A DNA stretch of 64,000 bases from Eucommia ulmoides (GCA_016647705.1 CM028327.1:43898017-43962016); one strand, 5' to 3'; positions 1-11,300 are shown, counted from the first letter of the stretch. The notes: generated from the letters alone by a model not told the origin. A program made the numbers and translations.

Positions 1-2060
1 GGTGAAAAATGTGCTACCCAGTGACAGTCCGCAACTGACACCCAGTTCGGTGCCATAATCTAAAAAAAAATCGTCTATCACGTACGTAGATGGTTCGGCG
101 CTGGCGTCGTCCATTACTGCATCGCCTACTCGGTACACGTCATCATCCTGGTTTACGACAAACCTAGAAGACGACTCCAACAACGGATCTGGTATGTGCT
201 CCTGTCTCGAAGCAACGTCACTCGGTATTTGGTATGGCAACTGCCGATAATAGGCCCTAGAACAAATGTTGTGCGATAAGTATGCAACCTATTCAAAGTC
301 TCCTGGTTGTCTTGTTCGCAATGCGAGCGAGCTCATACGCATCAAGGCTGAAATATCTGGTTCCTGCAATATCAAATTGATTGCACCTAAATAAATGAAC
401 ATTACACAGAATAATAAATATATGTTCTAATTAAATTATACCTCTATCGTCGGACGACCTCCTACTGTATGATAGCCGGAGTTCAGTCGGTAAGATGGGT
501 TCACTATGAACTGTCTGGTGACTCCCAAGTACCAGGGCATGTAATCATCAAGGACACTCGTACCAACCTGAAGGTTACTCAAATCAGGTGGTCGTCGGCT
601 ATCCCATGCCCGTATATGTGCCTCGTGCACTATCAACCAGTCTGTACCAAATTTTTCTCTTCGGCTATTCAAATGCAAATCTTTATACGTGTCGCTTAGC
701 CGTAGAATCCCTTGGCGAAATCCAAACTGTTGTAGCGTACGATGAGGGTAATGGTACTCTACGATTTCGTAGCATATTAGGGGCACAAACGTCATCCAAA
801 TTGCTTGGCCATCCTTACAATATGCTGATAATTGCTCCGAGAGGTCAGCTGGATACGGCATCCAAATCACCTTGCAAACAACATACAAATAAATTAATTA
901 AATAATAAATATAATCATAAATAAACATCAGTAACATCTTACGTAAATCTATAACTAACCTCGTTATCCTGTAGACGATCTAATTGATCATGATAAACAA
1001 TCAATACGTGCATCGGAATTGAAAGATATTTTCCAACTGTATGCAAAAATAAAAATTAATTATTATTACATGAAATGAAATATTTGAAATGCGTAAACAT
1101 TTATTATATAATAACTTACTGAGACACCCAAGGAGCGCTTGGGAACCTCAAGTCCCCTATCTGTAGGTCACTTATCCAATCGCCAATCGTAGAGAGAGAC
1201 ATGTGCCGTAGTCTCGGGAGTTGTTCCCATGCCCAACACTGTAATAAGAAGAGCGGTCTGGAAATTTTTTTTGTCTCCTTACGATATCCCTTGCATAGCT
1301 CTCGGTACAGTACTGGCAAAGTGGCACTGCCCTAACTATATGGATGCGACCCAGACAAATCGCGTAACAATGGTAAGTAGGCTAACTTAATCAAATTATT
1401 TGATTTATCCGGTATCAACACTGTGCCGATCAATATCAGGCAGTATGCCCTAGCGTAACACTATATAATGCTCTCATCAGCGTCGGCGGGAGCGGGTACA
1501 CGATCGAAAGTGGACTGTAACCATTTTAGTTTCAGGCAGCCGCCCTTGATTTTCTCCTCCAGATGTGTGTGACTGAGTAGGTTTTGGCAAAGTTCCTACC
1601 AACGTGGGATTGGTAATGTGTCCTCAGGCCCGATAACTGGTCGTCCATTCATGGGCAGCCCAAATAACACTGCTACGTCTTGTAGGGTCACTGTCATCTC
1701 ACCAGTCGGAAAATGAAACGTAAGCGTCTCTTGACGCCATCTCTCGACCAGTGCGGTAATCAATGCGTGGTCTAACTGCTTTTTCCTTAACCGAAAAGCT
1801 CCATACAGTCCGACGACTTGTATGAACTATACCACGCGACCGAGTACATGTTCCATCCATTGCACTGGAAACCGTCCCACTCCGGAATAGTCAAGCCAAG
1901 AAGAATGCCGAAATATAAATTAAAAGACAATTAATTTAAAAAATACTAAATAAAAAAAAAAATCAATACACTACCTAAATATTTTTTTAGTATGACCTGC
2001 ACTCCGCGTTTTTTTCAGACAGTCACAGATCTGTGGTCTCTCTGCAAATAAAGCATCGAC
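1..2060 (-). pseudogene. Plant mobile domain (PMD / MAIN-like) remnant of the MULE
   Basis: Minus-strand translations recall the plant mobile domain. Around 1790-1620 a frame reads LITALVERWRQETLTF followed by GEMTVTLQDVAVLFGLP, the hallmark of the family. 1319-1116 gives LLQCWAWEQLPRLR, and 888-436 gives a stretch with FVPLICYEIVEYH and LGVTRQFIVNPSYRL, the conserved C-terminal part. The pieces lie in different frames, separated by AT-rich intron-like DNA, so this was either a spliced PMD exon series or is broken. PMD proteins occur as host genes (MAIN, MAIL1) and as transposon passengers. The SWIM transposase fragment just upstream favours the transposon version. Confidence 0.75.
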
Positions 2061-2412
2061 TGATCCACAGAACCAGGCTCAGTCATAACTGCAATAATCT
2101 GAACAAAATTTTGGGGTGTCTACAAACTAATTAATTGAGAAAAATTTAAATTTGAAACTAATGTGAAAAATATTAATCCAAAACTAAAATTTCATGAACT
2201 AGTAATATACGAAATAAATATTATGTTTATAATATAACACAATACGAATGTTGTTACAACCATAAACTAAATTAAAAATAAAAATTGAAATCTCCATTAC
2301 AATGAAACAAACTAATTATACTAATTAATTGAGAATACTCATTGGGGTCGGGATGGATATGTCCGCCTATCATGTCCAGTTTGAGAATACAACCCACACT
2401 GATTGTCATTGT

Positions 2413-2784
2413 TCACTGCGACACATCCATCTCGTTTTGAATGCGAGTAGATTTTGGCCGTCCGCGCTTCACAACTTGAAATTTATTCTTGTTAGGAAGA
2501 AAGATCGAAAAATTAACCACCGGCCAATAGTCCTCGTGAATGATCGGTTCAAACGATGACTCCCAAACTTTCAGCAAGTTCGCTATTGTGTACTCTAGAA
2601 CGATGTAGCGAAACACATCTGTGCCACAATACTCCGTCACCGCAAGCATGTGCGAGCATGGATATCTGAAAGCCTTATATTTCCCACAAGTACAATCAGG
2701 GTTATCACGTAAAGTAACTTTGTGTGTAACAATACCACTGGACAAAGTCTTTCTCGTTTTCACATGGTAACGTTCATTCTCCAT
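2413..2784 (-). pseudogene. MuDR transposase SWIM zinc-finger fragment
   Basis: A 123-residue minus-strand frame contains CTCGKYKAFRYPCSH, the CxCx(n)CxH SWIM finger of plant Mutator transposases, followed by IIHEDYWP and KRGRPKSTRIQNEMD, which match the usual tail of these proteins. A stop interrupts the frame soon after the conserved RIQNEMD segment. The upstream catalytic region is absent, so this is a remnant. The SWIM finger is thought to aid DNA binding by the transposase. Confidence 0.85.
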
Positions 2785-3488
2785 ATTATTGAATATATTT
2801 ATAAATCAAATTAGATGATCAGTTAAATAATTTGCATTATGTTTTATTAAAAAAAAAATATTACCAATTAATAAATTGCATGTTAAAAAACCTTACCGAT
2901 TCAATATTTGGATGTCGTATGTTTTGTACTTGGCTTGGAATTTCTGAATTTTCTCAACAACATGTTTTAAGTACCCCAAACCCATGGCTATGTCCTTTAG
3001 AGCTTCCTGTTAACCGAGATAATATCCAATAAGCTAAAAATAAAAATAAAAATAACAATAAATAAATAAAAAGAATAAAATAAAATAAAGAACAAGACTA
3101 GTAAATTAGAACGTGGAACCTGGCGTCCGTAGGTAGTAATTAATGACAATTGAATTTAACCCAGTTACCAAATTCCAATCTGTAAAAATAGAGTGTTTGC
3201 ACGATAATAATGACAAATAAAATGAAATAAAATAAATATGGCTTGTGATTTTATTTTATTTTATATTCACTAATTTTTTTTTCATTGATTTTCATAATAA
3301 AAAAAATAAAATAAAATAAAAAATTTAAAACAGTAACAGTTTTTTATTTTTTATTTTTTTAAAGTAACAGTTTAAAAAAAACAATAACAATTCAAAACAA
3401 TATAATAATAATAAATTAATTAATTAAATATGGATATACACAAATGGATGAAAAATAAGCAAAAATTAACAATTAACGTTGCCAATCC

Positions 3489-5007
3489 TCGGTAACGGCG
3501 CCAAAATTTGATCGCTCAAATATAATTCCTAATTTAAGCGTAAAATATTTCGTAGTATAATGCTTAAATATGAGTGTCGAACCACAGGAATTGGATATTA
3601 ATTTTGTGTTTTATTTTTCTTGAGTGAAATAAAGGATTTTGGTTGGATTTCAAATTTTAATAATGAAATAGCAAAAAATTAATCAATTGAGATAAAATAT
3701 ATATAAAGGTTCGGGTTAGGGACATGCATAAATTCATCAATTTATCTTGTAATTTTATTCCTATTTCTTACATTCAGTGTGTAATCAAATAATACTAACT
3801 ACAAGTCAATATTACCGCGAAAGATAAATCAACCATTTAATTAGGATAAAATATCTTCATGATTCAATTCCTACATTAATTAAGGGTTAATTATACTTTA
3901 CCCTCTTGTGGTCTGGCAAATTTGCACTTACCTCCCTATGGTTTGAAAATCGCCACTTACCCCTCTTGTAGTCAAATATTTGGTGCACTTACCTCCCTAC
4001 ATTAGGGGGATAATTGGTTTAAAATCTGACCACAGGGGGTAAGTGGTGATTTTCAAACCACAGGAGGGTAAGTACAAATTGGTCAAATCATAAGGGGGTA
4101 AAGTGTAATTAACCCATGAATTAATCTAAGGTGAATTAATCATTTAGTATAATTTATCCAATTAAGTCGTATCGATACCATTAAAACTAATTGTAAAATT
4201 GTTAAATCTAAGCCACGTGTATTAGATCTAACATTAGATATACGAAAAAATTCAGATCTAAATCTTTATAACAATATTTAGAACATAAACTATTCCAGAA
4301 AATTTTTTAAGATCACAATCCTTATTTTACAACCTTATACACATAAGAATAAAATATACTTGAAACAAAAACAAAATTACATAGATAATTTTGAGAAGAA
4401 ATACACTCCTTACCCGATTTTGCCTTAGTCGTTCATAGCGGTTGTCCTTTCCAAATGATTTCCAATATAACCTATTGAAGAACTTCCCAAACAGTGGCCG
4501 CAGGAACCAAAAATGAAAAAGAAAAAAAAAACTAAAACTAAAAAAATAAAATAAAATTATCCACATTAATGAAAAATCTCCCTAAAATATCAACAGCAAA
4601 AAGAGACAAAAATGGAAAATACATGGACAAATTGGCCCGTCGTAATCTGCTGACCCTTTGTCCTTTAATTTCCATTAATTCACCCTTTACTTCTATTGAT
4701 CGATTCCAAAAATAGTCCAACTTTGATTACTATATAGCTCCCCATGAAATGAATAAGGAACAAAATAAATTGCATTGACTAGCCCTTCATGTGTAACGGA
4801 TAAATCATGTCTCCTCCAATTGGTAACGGTTCCCTTACTTAGGGAATCGTTACCCACTTCGCAAGTGGGTCGGATCACAATTTTGTTCCATTTTATCTTC
4901 TTTAGCTATTTTTTTACTCTTATTTGGCATTTCTTTATTTTTGAATTTATTCCTACAAAAATAATAAATTGTCTTATTACTAATTAAAATTAATAAAAAT
5001 AATATCA
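3489..5007 (-). mobile_element. Fossil LTR plus primer-binding site of a Gypsy-type retrotransposon
   Basis: On the minus strand an LTR-like block with TG...CA ends runs from 5007 to 3509. It is followed within a few bases by TGGCGCCGTTACCGAGG, which matches the tRNA-Asp-type primer-binding site of many plant Gypsy elements (Athila/Tat style). No coding domain is recognisable in the AT-rich DNA that follows (3488-2790), and no second LTR was found, so it is an incomplete fossil. It sits inside the MULE and itself carries a MITE (3884-4115). LTR length is about 1.5 kb including the MITE. Family-level assignment is tentative. Confidence 0.6.
3884..4115. mobile_element. MITE with long terminal inverted repeats, Mutator-like
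   Basis: The ends form inverted repeats of about 45 bp starting GGGTTAATTATACTTTACCC on the left, with the matching complement ending in TAATTAACCC on the right. The flanks ATTAATTAA (3875-3883) and ATGAATTAA (4116-4124) look like a 9-bp target duplication with one mismatch, which points to the Mutator superfamily. It is 232 bp long and nested in the fossil LTR. Confidence 0.8.
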
Positions 5008-5017
5008 AAAGTGTAGA

Positions 5018-6474
5018 TTAAGAGTGGAAATTTAGTATAAAATTGAGGACAATCAGAACGATACTCCATTCGACAATCGTCCCAGGATTAAAGTGTTGCA
5101 ACGCCGACATGAATTTCGGCAACTTTTGATACGATTCATCCCAATCGCCGAACAAGATCTCGATGGCTTTAGATATAGCCAACCAAGCCTTTCGGTAGTA
5201 GATAGTGAATCCCAGAGACTCTTTCACAGACGCAACGATAACACCCATCTTCACTTCTGAATCCTCTTCGACCTGTCAAAGTATCATGTCACTAATGACA
5301 CCCGAATCCAAGTTTCCATGATCCAAGGCCGTATGATTATAGAAACACGTGTGTCACCCATTGTACTGCGTAATTTGGAACATTCCGTGACTCTTTTTTA
5401 GAGTCGCCCGCATCCTCCACCCGCAACCATACTTGCATTTAATCGACCAAATTTTCAGGTTCGTCTCCAACACACAATACTCTTTATTTTTCATAATATG
5501 GTAATACTTCACGGCATTCTGAACATGTTTTTTTTGTCCTTAAAGACCATGCCACAATTGAATTCGTCCATTTCCGGGGTCCAAAAATTATTTCGCAACT
5601 TCGGCTCATACTTTGTCATGTCATCATTATCATCCCATTCTAACTGATTATAGAATGAAGGAACCTTGTGCAACGGTAACTGTTCACTCTCTTCCCTTGT
5701 CGGCTCGACATCCAAATATTCATTTTCATTCCCACCATTCTCCTCTTCCTCTAACACGAAAGCACCATCTAACTATATCTGCTCAACATCGTGGAAACTA
5801 ACAATTGTATTCGTCCCACCCTCCACATTTCCATCATACCTACCACAATTGTTGTCGTGCGGTAGACTCATTGGCGAATGATGCTGATGTGGAGCGACAG
5901 AACTGGTGCTTGCATCATGATCAATCACTGTATAGGGATGATATTCTTCAGGAATGTAGGACGATCGGTGAGTGTAACTGGATTAAACAACTTGGGGGTC
6001 GAACATAGGAATATTATACGAAGAAAATTGTTCAGATAACGCGGTAACATGAGGATTGAAACTTTGACTTAAAAATTGGGTAAAAGGACCAGGTTGGAAA
6101 GAAAATATTGGAACGTGATCAAAAGCTCGCTCTACCTTGACATACACCTCAACACCAAGCAGTGAGGGCACCTCAAGAGGTAACTGAAACACATGGTCGA
6201 ATGTCGCGTTGTCACCGATTGAAAACAACATGTGTCTATAATTCCTAGGACCAATAGTAGCTATCAGCAACCTACAATTTAACTTTTAAATTCCATCAAC
6301 TCCATCCTCGAAGATATAAGGTCGTAACATCACAATTAATTCGTTTAACGTAATCTCCCAACAAACATCCAACAATTTGACTGCAGACATGTTATACGAC
6401 AACCCAAATTTAGTTTCTTCCAATATCTTTCGACCCCAATATAGATATAATGTAACATTGTCCATTTCAAACAA
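5018..6474 (-). pseudogene. MuDR transposase N-terminal region, broken
   Basis: One minus-strand frame, interrupted by several stops, covers this interval. It starts with MFEMDNVTLYLYWGRKI and continues through the acidic segment near 5757-5640. It then reaches the MuDR DNA-binding-like part (MVFKDKKNMFRMPVKYYH, then KYGCGWRMRATLKKSH near 5420-5390) and a segment with ESLGFTIYYRKAWLAISKA and FGDWDESYQKLPKFMSALQ (5220-5080). The order and motifs are those of plant MULE transposases. The frame ends where the fossil LTR begins, about 10 bp away, so the LTR probably inserted into the transposase gene here. Confidence 0.85.
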
Positions 6475-6786
6475 CTACAATTTCACAAATCAAAACAAAA
6501 CATGTAAGGTATTATTATGATTATCAATCATGTCACTAAAAAAAAATTAAATTGTCCAATTAAAACTTCATAAAATTGTAGAACTTAATTATCATTCATT
6601 AAAATCGAACAAACCTAAATAGTTAATAATTAGCAAACACAAACCTAAACATAAATAAATTTTCTTCTTAAACCGAAAATAAAATTTCTAATTGAGATCA
6701 AAACATAAATTTCTAACTAAAACCGAAATATATAAACATAAACCTAATAAACCTGCAATCACATTTCCAAAAGAAAAAAATAAAAA

Positions 6787-7200
6787 TAATACACACACAC
6801 ACACACACAAAATAAAACCAAAAAAAAAAAAAAAAAAATTACTCTACATCTACATTTTCAAATTATATAGATCTAAATCTACATTACAAAAAAACCATTT
6901 CCAAATTATATAAATCTAGATTTTCATTACAAAAAAATGGGAAAAAAAAAATAAAAAAATTGGTTTACTAACCAAAATGAGACAGACGGCGGCGGAGGAG
7001 CGAGATCGGCAACGGAGGAGTGGATGACGGTGACAGAGGGCCGAGATCTACATTTCCAAAAAAAAAAAATTTGAAAAAACGTAAAAAAAAAAAAAAAGCA
7101 AAAAAAAACCCATATATACACACATACATTTCATACACACACACACACACACACATATACACGGAAAAAACAAAAAAAAAAAAAATCGCTTACCTAATCA
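6787..7200. repeat. CA-dinucleotide and A-rich simple repeats
   Basis: Short (CA)n tracts at about 6791-6809 and 7134-7154 are embedded in A-rich tracts (for example 6819-6838 and 7085-7106). They lie in what would be the 5' region of the MULE gene. No coding content is supported. Confidence 0.8.
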
Positions 7201-7254
7201 AAATGCACAAACGACTAGAGAACTCACGGTGACGGCGGCAGATAGGCGGCAGGT

Positions 7255-7520
7255 AATGAGGCCGACGACGACGGGGCAGATTGTTTGCAAAACCCTACTG
7301 CAAATTGTTTGCAAAACGCAAATGAAGGAGAAGAAGCTGGGGGGAGGGGGGGAATGGGGCTTTAAAAACGCAGAAGCTTTCTGCGTTTCTCCTTTTTTTT
7401 TGTTTTTTTTTTCGAACTAGAAACGCATTTTAAGAATGTATTTTTTATTTTTTATTCTTTTTAAAAACTCATATTGAATATGCGTTTTTATAAAAACGCA
7501 TTTCACAACTGCGTTTTACT
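7255..7520. repeat. Cluster of AAAACGCA / TGCGTTTT motifs
   Basis: The octamer AAAACGCA or its complement, with near-variants, recurs about seven times in both orientations between 7310 and 7520. One perfect palindrome, GCGTTTTTATAAAAACGC, lies near 7482-7499. The cluster is at the presumed right edge of the MULE and may be a degenerate subterminal repeat region of that or another element. Confidence 0.5.
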
Positions 7521-7614
7521 TCGATTTGGTAAATAAGTTTGAAGATATCAGTTTTCATAAATTAATTTTTAAAAAAATATTTTTTTGGTCAACAACTCAC
7601 CAAAAATATAATTT

Positions 7615-7870
7615 TAAAATTGTGACATTTCGAAATATTTAGTTAGGAAACTGTCACTGACACACCAATATTTGAGACGATGACCATCATAATCTCCTAT
7701 GTTTTAACAAATATCACGGTCATCCCCTATTTTCTTCAATCACAAAAGTCAACCTCGCGATAGAGAAGAGAAAGAGAAAAAAAAAATATTGACAATGATA
7801 AAATAATAATTACCATGATCGGCTCATATTTAGTCACACTCTAATTTTACTATTTATTTTTCTACAAAAA
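7615..7870 (+). repeat. Upstream part of the UGT tandem duplication, copy 1
   Basis: This block matches 15340-15600 over about 250 bp, including ACATTTCGAAATATTTAGT and TTTAGTCACACTC, with scattered substitutions and small indels. It marks the left limit of the segmental duplication that produced the two glycosyltransferase genes. About 200 bp between 7870 and 8070 has no counterpart in copy 2. Confidence 0.85.
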
Positions 7871-8132
7871 TAATATATATATTTTTTTCGGTTTTCCAAG
7901 GTATTCTCACACTACGGTCGACGGAGACTAATCTCTCAACGTACTGTGGGGCGTCAGAAACAGAGATTTCTCCTAACTGAGAACTTTATATACACAATTT
8001 TCTAAAGTTCGATCCCATTAAGTGTTTCTTTAAGGAGCCCAATCTTGGACAAGCTCATGTTGATACAAAAATAATATAAATATATGAACTTTGTAAGAGT
8101 GCTTGGCTTCCAAGTAAACCATAGGAAGTTAG

Positions 8133-8140
8133 TATAAATA
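8133..8140 (+). promoter_or_regulatory. TATA box of UGT copy 1
   Basis: TATAAATA lies 68 bp upstream of the ATG at 8201. The same octamer at the same distance precedes copy 2 and the surrounding 120 bp are nearly identical, which supports it as the core promoter. Confidence 0.75.
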
Positions 8141-8200
8141 TATGACCTTTCCACCTCCATTATTAACCAAAAACAAATAAAATAGGCTTCGCCAATCGCC

Positions 8201-9661
8201 ATGGACCACCACCACTTCGTCCTCATCTGTCTCCCTGGCCAAAGCCATTTAAACCCCACTATCCAGCTCGGCAAAGTCCTCGCACGCGCCGGCGTCACTG
8301 TCACGTTCGCCACCACCGTCAACGGCCTTAACCAGCTAAAGACTAAATCAACCACCGTCGACGGCATAGCCTACACCTCCTTCTCTGACGGTCACGACGA
8401 AGACGGCCACAAAGCTAGAAGCAACTTCGCCGGCTACATGGACGATCTAAAGCGCGTGGGGTCCCAAAACCTGATAAAACTCCTCGAAAACCTCGCCGGC
8501 GAGGGTCGTCCCGTCGCCTTTATAGTCTACACCGTTCTCCTTCCATGGGTTGCCCAGGTGGCCCGTGAGATGCAACTGCCGTCGGCATTCTTCGCCATAC
8601 AGTGTGTCGCCGCTTTGGCTGTGTATCACCGCTTCTATAACAGCAGCGACGGACTCCACGGAGTCGAAAACGAAATAAACGACTCGATTTCCGTCGACTT
8701 ACCTGTACTGCCGCCGCTGAGCTCCGGCGAGATCCCTTCATTTCTAATGCCGGCCAATCAATATCATTCATCTGTTAGTCCGTCTTTCCGAGAACACATG
8801 CTCACCCTCGAAGAAGATCCAAATCCAACGGTTCTGATCAACACATTCGATGCCTTAGAGGAAAATTCAATCACAGCCATCCGGAATATGAAGATCATCG
8901 CCGTCGGCCCCTTAGTTCCGTCAGCCTTCTCCGACGGAATCGACGCGTCGGACAAATCATTCGGCTGCGATCTGTTTCGAAACTCCGGCGACCAATACCT
9001 CCCGTGGCTGGATTCGAAATCGGACTCCTCCGTCATCTACGTTTCCTTCGGGAGCCTAGTCGTTCTTGAGAAACCCCAGAAGGAAGAGATCCTGAACGGA
9101 CTGATCGACACCGGGAGACCTTTCCTCTGGGTCATCCGCGAGACAGCCGGAGAAGAAGAAGAAACGGCGGTGCCGGAAAATGGGCTGGTGGTGCCGTGGT
9201 GTACGCAGGTGGAGGTGCTGGCCCATTCATCGATCGGATGCTTCGTCACCCACTGCGGGTGGAATTCGACGATGGAGAGCCTGGTCTCCGGTGTCCCGGT
9301 GGTGGCGATGCCGCAATTCTCCGACCAGTTGACGAACGCGAAGCTGGTGGAGGAGGTGTGGGGGAATGGGGTTAGAGCGAGAAAGAGTGAAGAGAAGGGG
9401 GTTGTAGAGAGAGAGGAAATCAGGAGGTGTGTGGAGGTGGTGGTGGGGGGAGGAGAGAGGGGAGAGGAGATAAGAGGAAGTGCTCGGAAATGGAGAGGTC
9501 TGGCCATGGCTGCCGTCAGGGAGGGGGGTTCTTCAAGCAAAAATCTTAGAGAATTTTTGGACTGGGATAATTGTCTGAAATTCTTGTACTTAATTACACT
9601 TTGTACCCACAACAATTATGTTACTTTCTATTTTACTACAAAATCATTTTTTTCCTTTTGA
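8201..9661 (+). CDS. UDP-glycosyltransferase, UGT75-type, copy 1 (altered C-terminus)
   Basis: Intronless 486-residue frame of a family-1 plant glycosyltransferase, which moves sugar from UDP-sugar to small molecules in the cytosol. The start has PGQSHLNP with the expected catalytic His16. The PSPG box covers residues 333-376, beginning WCTQVEVLAH, with HCGWNS in the middle and ending DQ; the final Gln is usual for UDP-glucose users. At the position where many UGTs carry the activating Asp there is Thr (IVYTVLLPW), as I recall for the UGT75 clade. UGT75 members act on flavonoids, crocetin, auxin or ABA; the acceptor cannot be read here. Compared with copy 2 (about 91% identical by eye) it lacks 4 bases near 9560, so the frame passes the normal stop and adds about 29 unrelated residues rich in Phe, Tyr and Leu. 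Confidence 0.95.
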   Translation: MDHHHFVLICLPGQSHLNPTIQLGKVLARAGVTVTFATTVNGLNQLKTKSTTVDGIAYTSFSDGHDEDGHKARSNFAGYMDDLKRVGSQNLIKLLENLAGEGRPVAFIVYTVLLPWVAQVAREMQLPSAFFAIQCVAALAVYHRFYNSSDGLHGVENEINDSISVDLPVLPPLSSGEIPSFLMPANQYHSSVSPSFREHMLTLEEDPNPTVLINTFDALEENSITAIRNMKIIAVGPLVPSAFSDGIDASDKSFGCDLFRNSGDQYLPWLDSKSDSSVIYVSFGSLVVLEKPQKEEILNGLIDTGRPFLWVIRETAGEEEETAVPENGLVVPWCTQVEVLAHSSIGCFVTHCGWNSTMESLVSGVPVVAMPQFSDQLTNAKLVEEVWGNGVRARKSEEKGVVEREEIRRCVEVVVGGGERGEEIRGSARKWRGLAMAAVREGGSSSKNLREFLDWDNCLKFLYLITLCTHNNYVTFYFTTKSFFSF

Positions 9662-9699
9662 ATTTCAAGATTTTTAATACACTTTTATAGAGTTTTTTT

Positions 9700-9985
9700 T
9701 TTATAACAGAGATGAGGACCTTAAGTAAGTCTATAAAGCTTCCGGTCTCAAATCCAAAAATAAAATTTATGTCATCATGTGGTGGGGGAGGGGGTATTTA
9801 TGAAAACACACTCCTTCTTGGACTCATATCATTTGTAACCAAGAAAGTTTGAGCATTTGTTATTTTCTCTTGCCACATGTTGAATTTGAAAGTTGTGGTC
9901 CAACATCATTTTCCTACAATCTTTTATCCATAGGTTGAATTTGTGGTTGTCTAGGCAGTCTTTTTGGATCAACTTTACCACTACC
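9700..9985. other. Intergenic, no gene seen
   Basis: The DNA after copy 1 matches the 3' flank of copy 2 to about 9700. Beyond that it is ordinary AT-rich intergenic sequence with no recognisable frame or repeat. Confidence 0.6.
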
Positions 9986-9987
9986 GT

Positions 9988-11300
9988 TGCGTCCATTTGG
10001 ACGAGGACATAATTTTTATTTAAGACCCATTTTCATACATTTAAAAAAATATGGAATAGATTGTGTTATTTATAATTTAATTTAAAAATTTGAGGAGTTA
10101 ATTAACAATTTTTAAAATACAAATTGTAAATTTTTGAACTAAAATGATTTCAAATTCTTAATTAGAGGGAGGTTAATGTAATTTAAAAATAATTAAAATA
10201 TATACACGGAGAAGAATCCAAAGAAAGGAAAGAGAGAGGTAAGGTCGGTAGGGCTTGGGCCTCTTTTTTCAACTCATATATATATATATATATATAACTT
10301 CATACACACGCATGACAATGGAAGGAAAAAGAGAAAACAGATGAGAGAGAGAGAGTTGTGGCATCGTCGTTGATCGGTGTGGGCATTCCTCCGGCAGTGA
10401 AGGTGGTTGGTGGCGTGGGTGGTTAGCAGCTGACGGTGTAGGGGCGGTTGGTGTCGATCAATCGTCCGAGGTGAGTGTTTCGTGTGGTGTGTGTGTGTTC
10501 AGCGCTAATCAGTCCGATGGGTGTCGTCGGCCGTGGGTGTGGGGTCGTCGGTGGTGCTTGTTTTGATCGTCGCCGGAGTGGAGAGAATAGAGAGAGAAGG
10601 CAGTCCGGCGTGGGTTCGTCATCATGGTTTGCATGCGGTGAGTGTGTGTGTTTCGTCTGTGTGTGTGTGTTGCTGTTCATCGACGGTTGTGTGCGTGCGT
10701 TCCTCCGTTTGTTTGGCGTGTGTATGAATAGTGGGTGTGGTCAGTGGGTGATCGACGGGGGTGACGGTGGTGTGAGTTGGTCCAACGGCGGTCGGTAGTG
10801 GTCCAGTGATGGTGGTCGTCGGCCGTGGAGTTAAGCCGGTGGAGAAGGGGGTATGTTTGTGTTTAGTGTGGGTATGTGATTGGGGTGTGTGTGTGAGTTT
10901 TCTGTGTGTATGTATGCTCAGATTGTTGAGGAAGAGTGGCGAGAGTGATCGTCGGAGTTGGTGAGGAGAGAGAGAGTCGGCGGCTGGTTCCAAACTGGAA
11001 AAACAGAGCAAAAAAATAGGACAATCGCCGCGGCGGTGAAAAGTCAGTGAAGCAGAAATTGAACTTGCAGAGCGTTCACCACAGCAGTGAGGAGACGGCC
11101 ATGACGATGAAGCTTCAACTAGCACAACAAAAAATAGGAAGGGTGTTCGCCTCGGCGATAGGGCTAGGCGCAGGAAAACATAAAATGAAGAAAAAAAATA
11201 AAAATCTAATATCCAATCTCTCAGTAAGCGGATGATTCGGGACAGGTAAAATTTCGAACTCTCTTAATATATGTATTTAATTGTCTCATAGTGTGATTAT
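9988..11300 (+). mobile_element. LTR-like sequence related to the solo LTR at 20218-23031, opposite orientation
   Basis: The run near 10010-10120 (ATTTAAGACCC, then a T/A-rich stretch) and the GT-rich, CGTCG-rich body (10400-11100) resemble the reverse complement of 23030-21700. Shared pieces include GGGTATGTGAT, GTGAGTTTT/GTAGGGGTTTT and GCGAGAGTGATCGTCG. The open frames here (for example 10475-10798 and 10622-11125 on the other strand) are low-complexity products of the GT repeats, not genes. Boundaries are approximate and no target duplication was found. It is a diverged fossil. Confidence 0.5.

Larger units (their letters stand above)
1..7420 (-). mobile_element. Mutator-like element (MULE) with plant mobile domain, decayed
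   Basis: Read on the minus strand, this stretch holds in order a MuDR-type N-terminal region (about 6474-5018), a transposase SWIM zinc finger (2784-2413) and a plant mobile domain (about 2060-1). That order is typical of plant MULEs fused to a PMD. The catalytic DDE core expected between the N-terminal part and the SWIM finger is not visible: 2785-5007 is AT-rich and mostly occupied by a fossil LTR. The left end lies outside the window. The right end is uncertain, probably in 7250-7540, and no clear terminal inverted repeat was confirmed. In-frame stops and the missing core mean it cannot be autonomous. Confidence 0.8.

Noticed and set aside
10475-11125. Overlapping open frames on both strands in GT-rich DNA
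   Set aside because: They are low-complexity translations of GT/CA repeats in an LTR-like region, with no domain and no splice logic.
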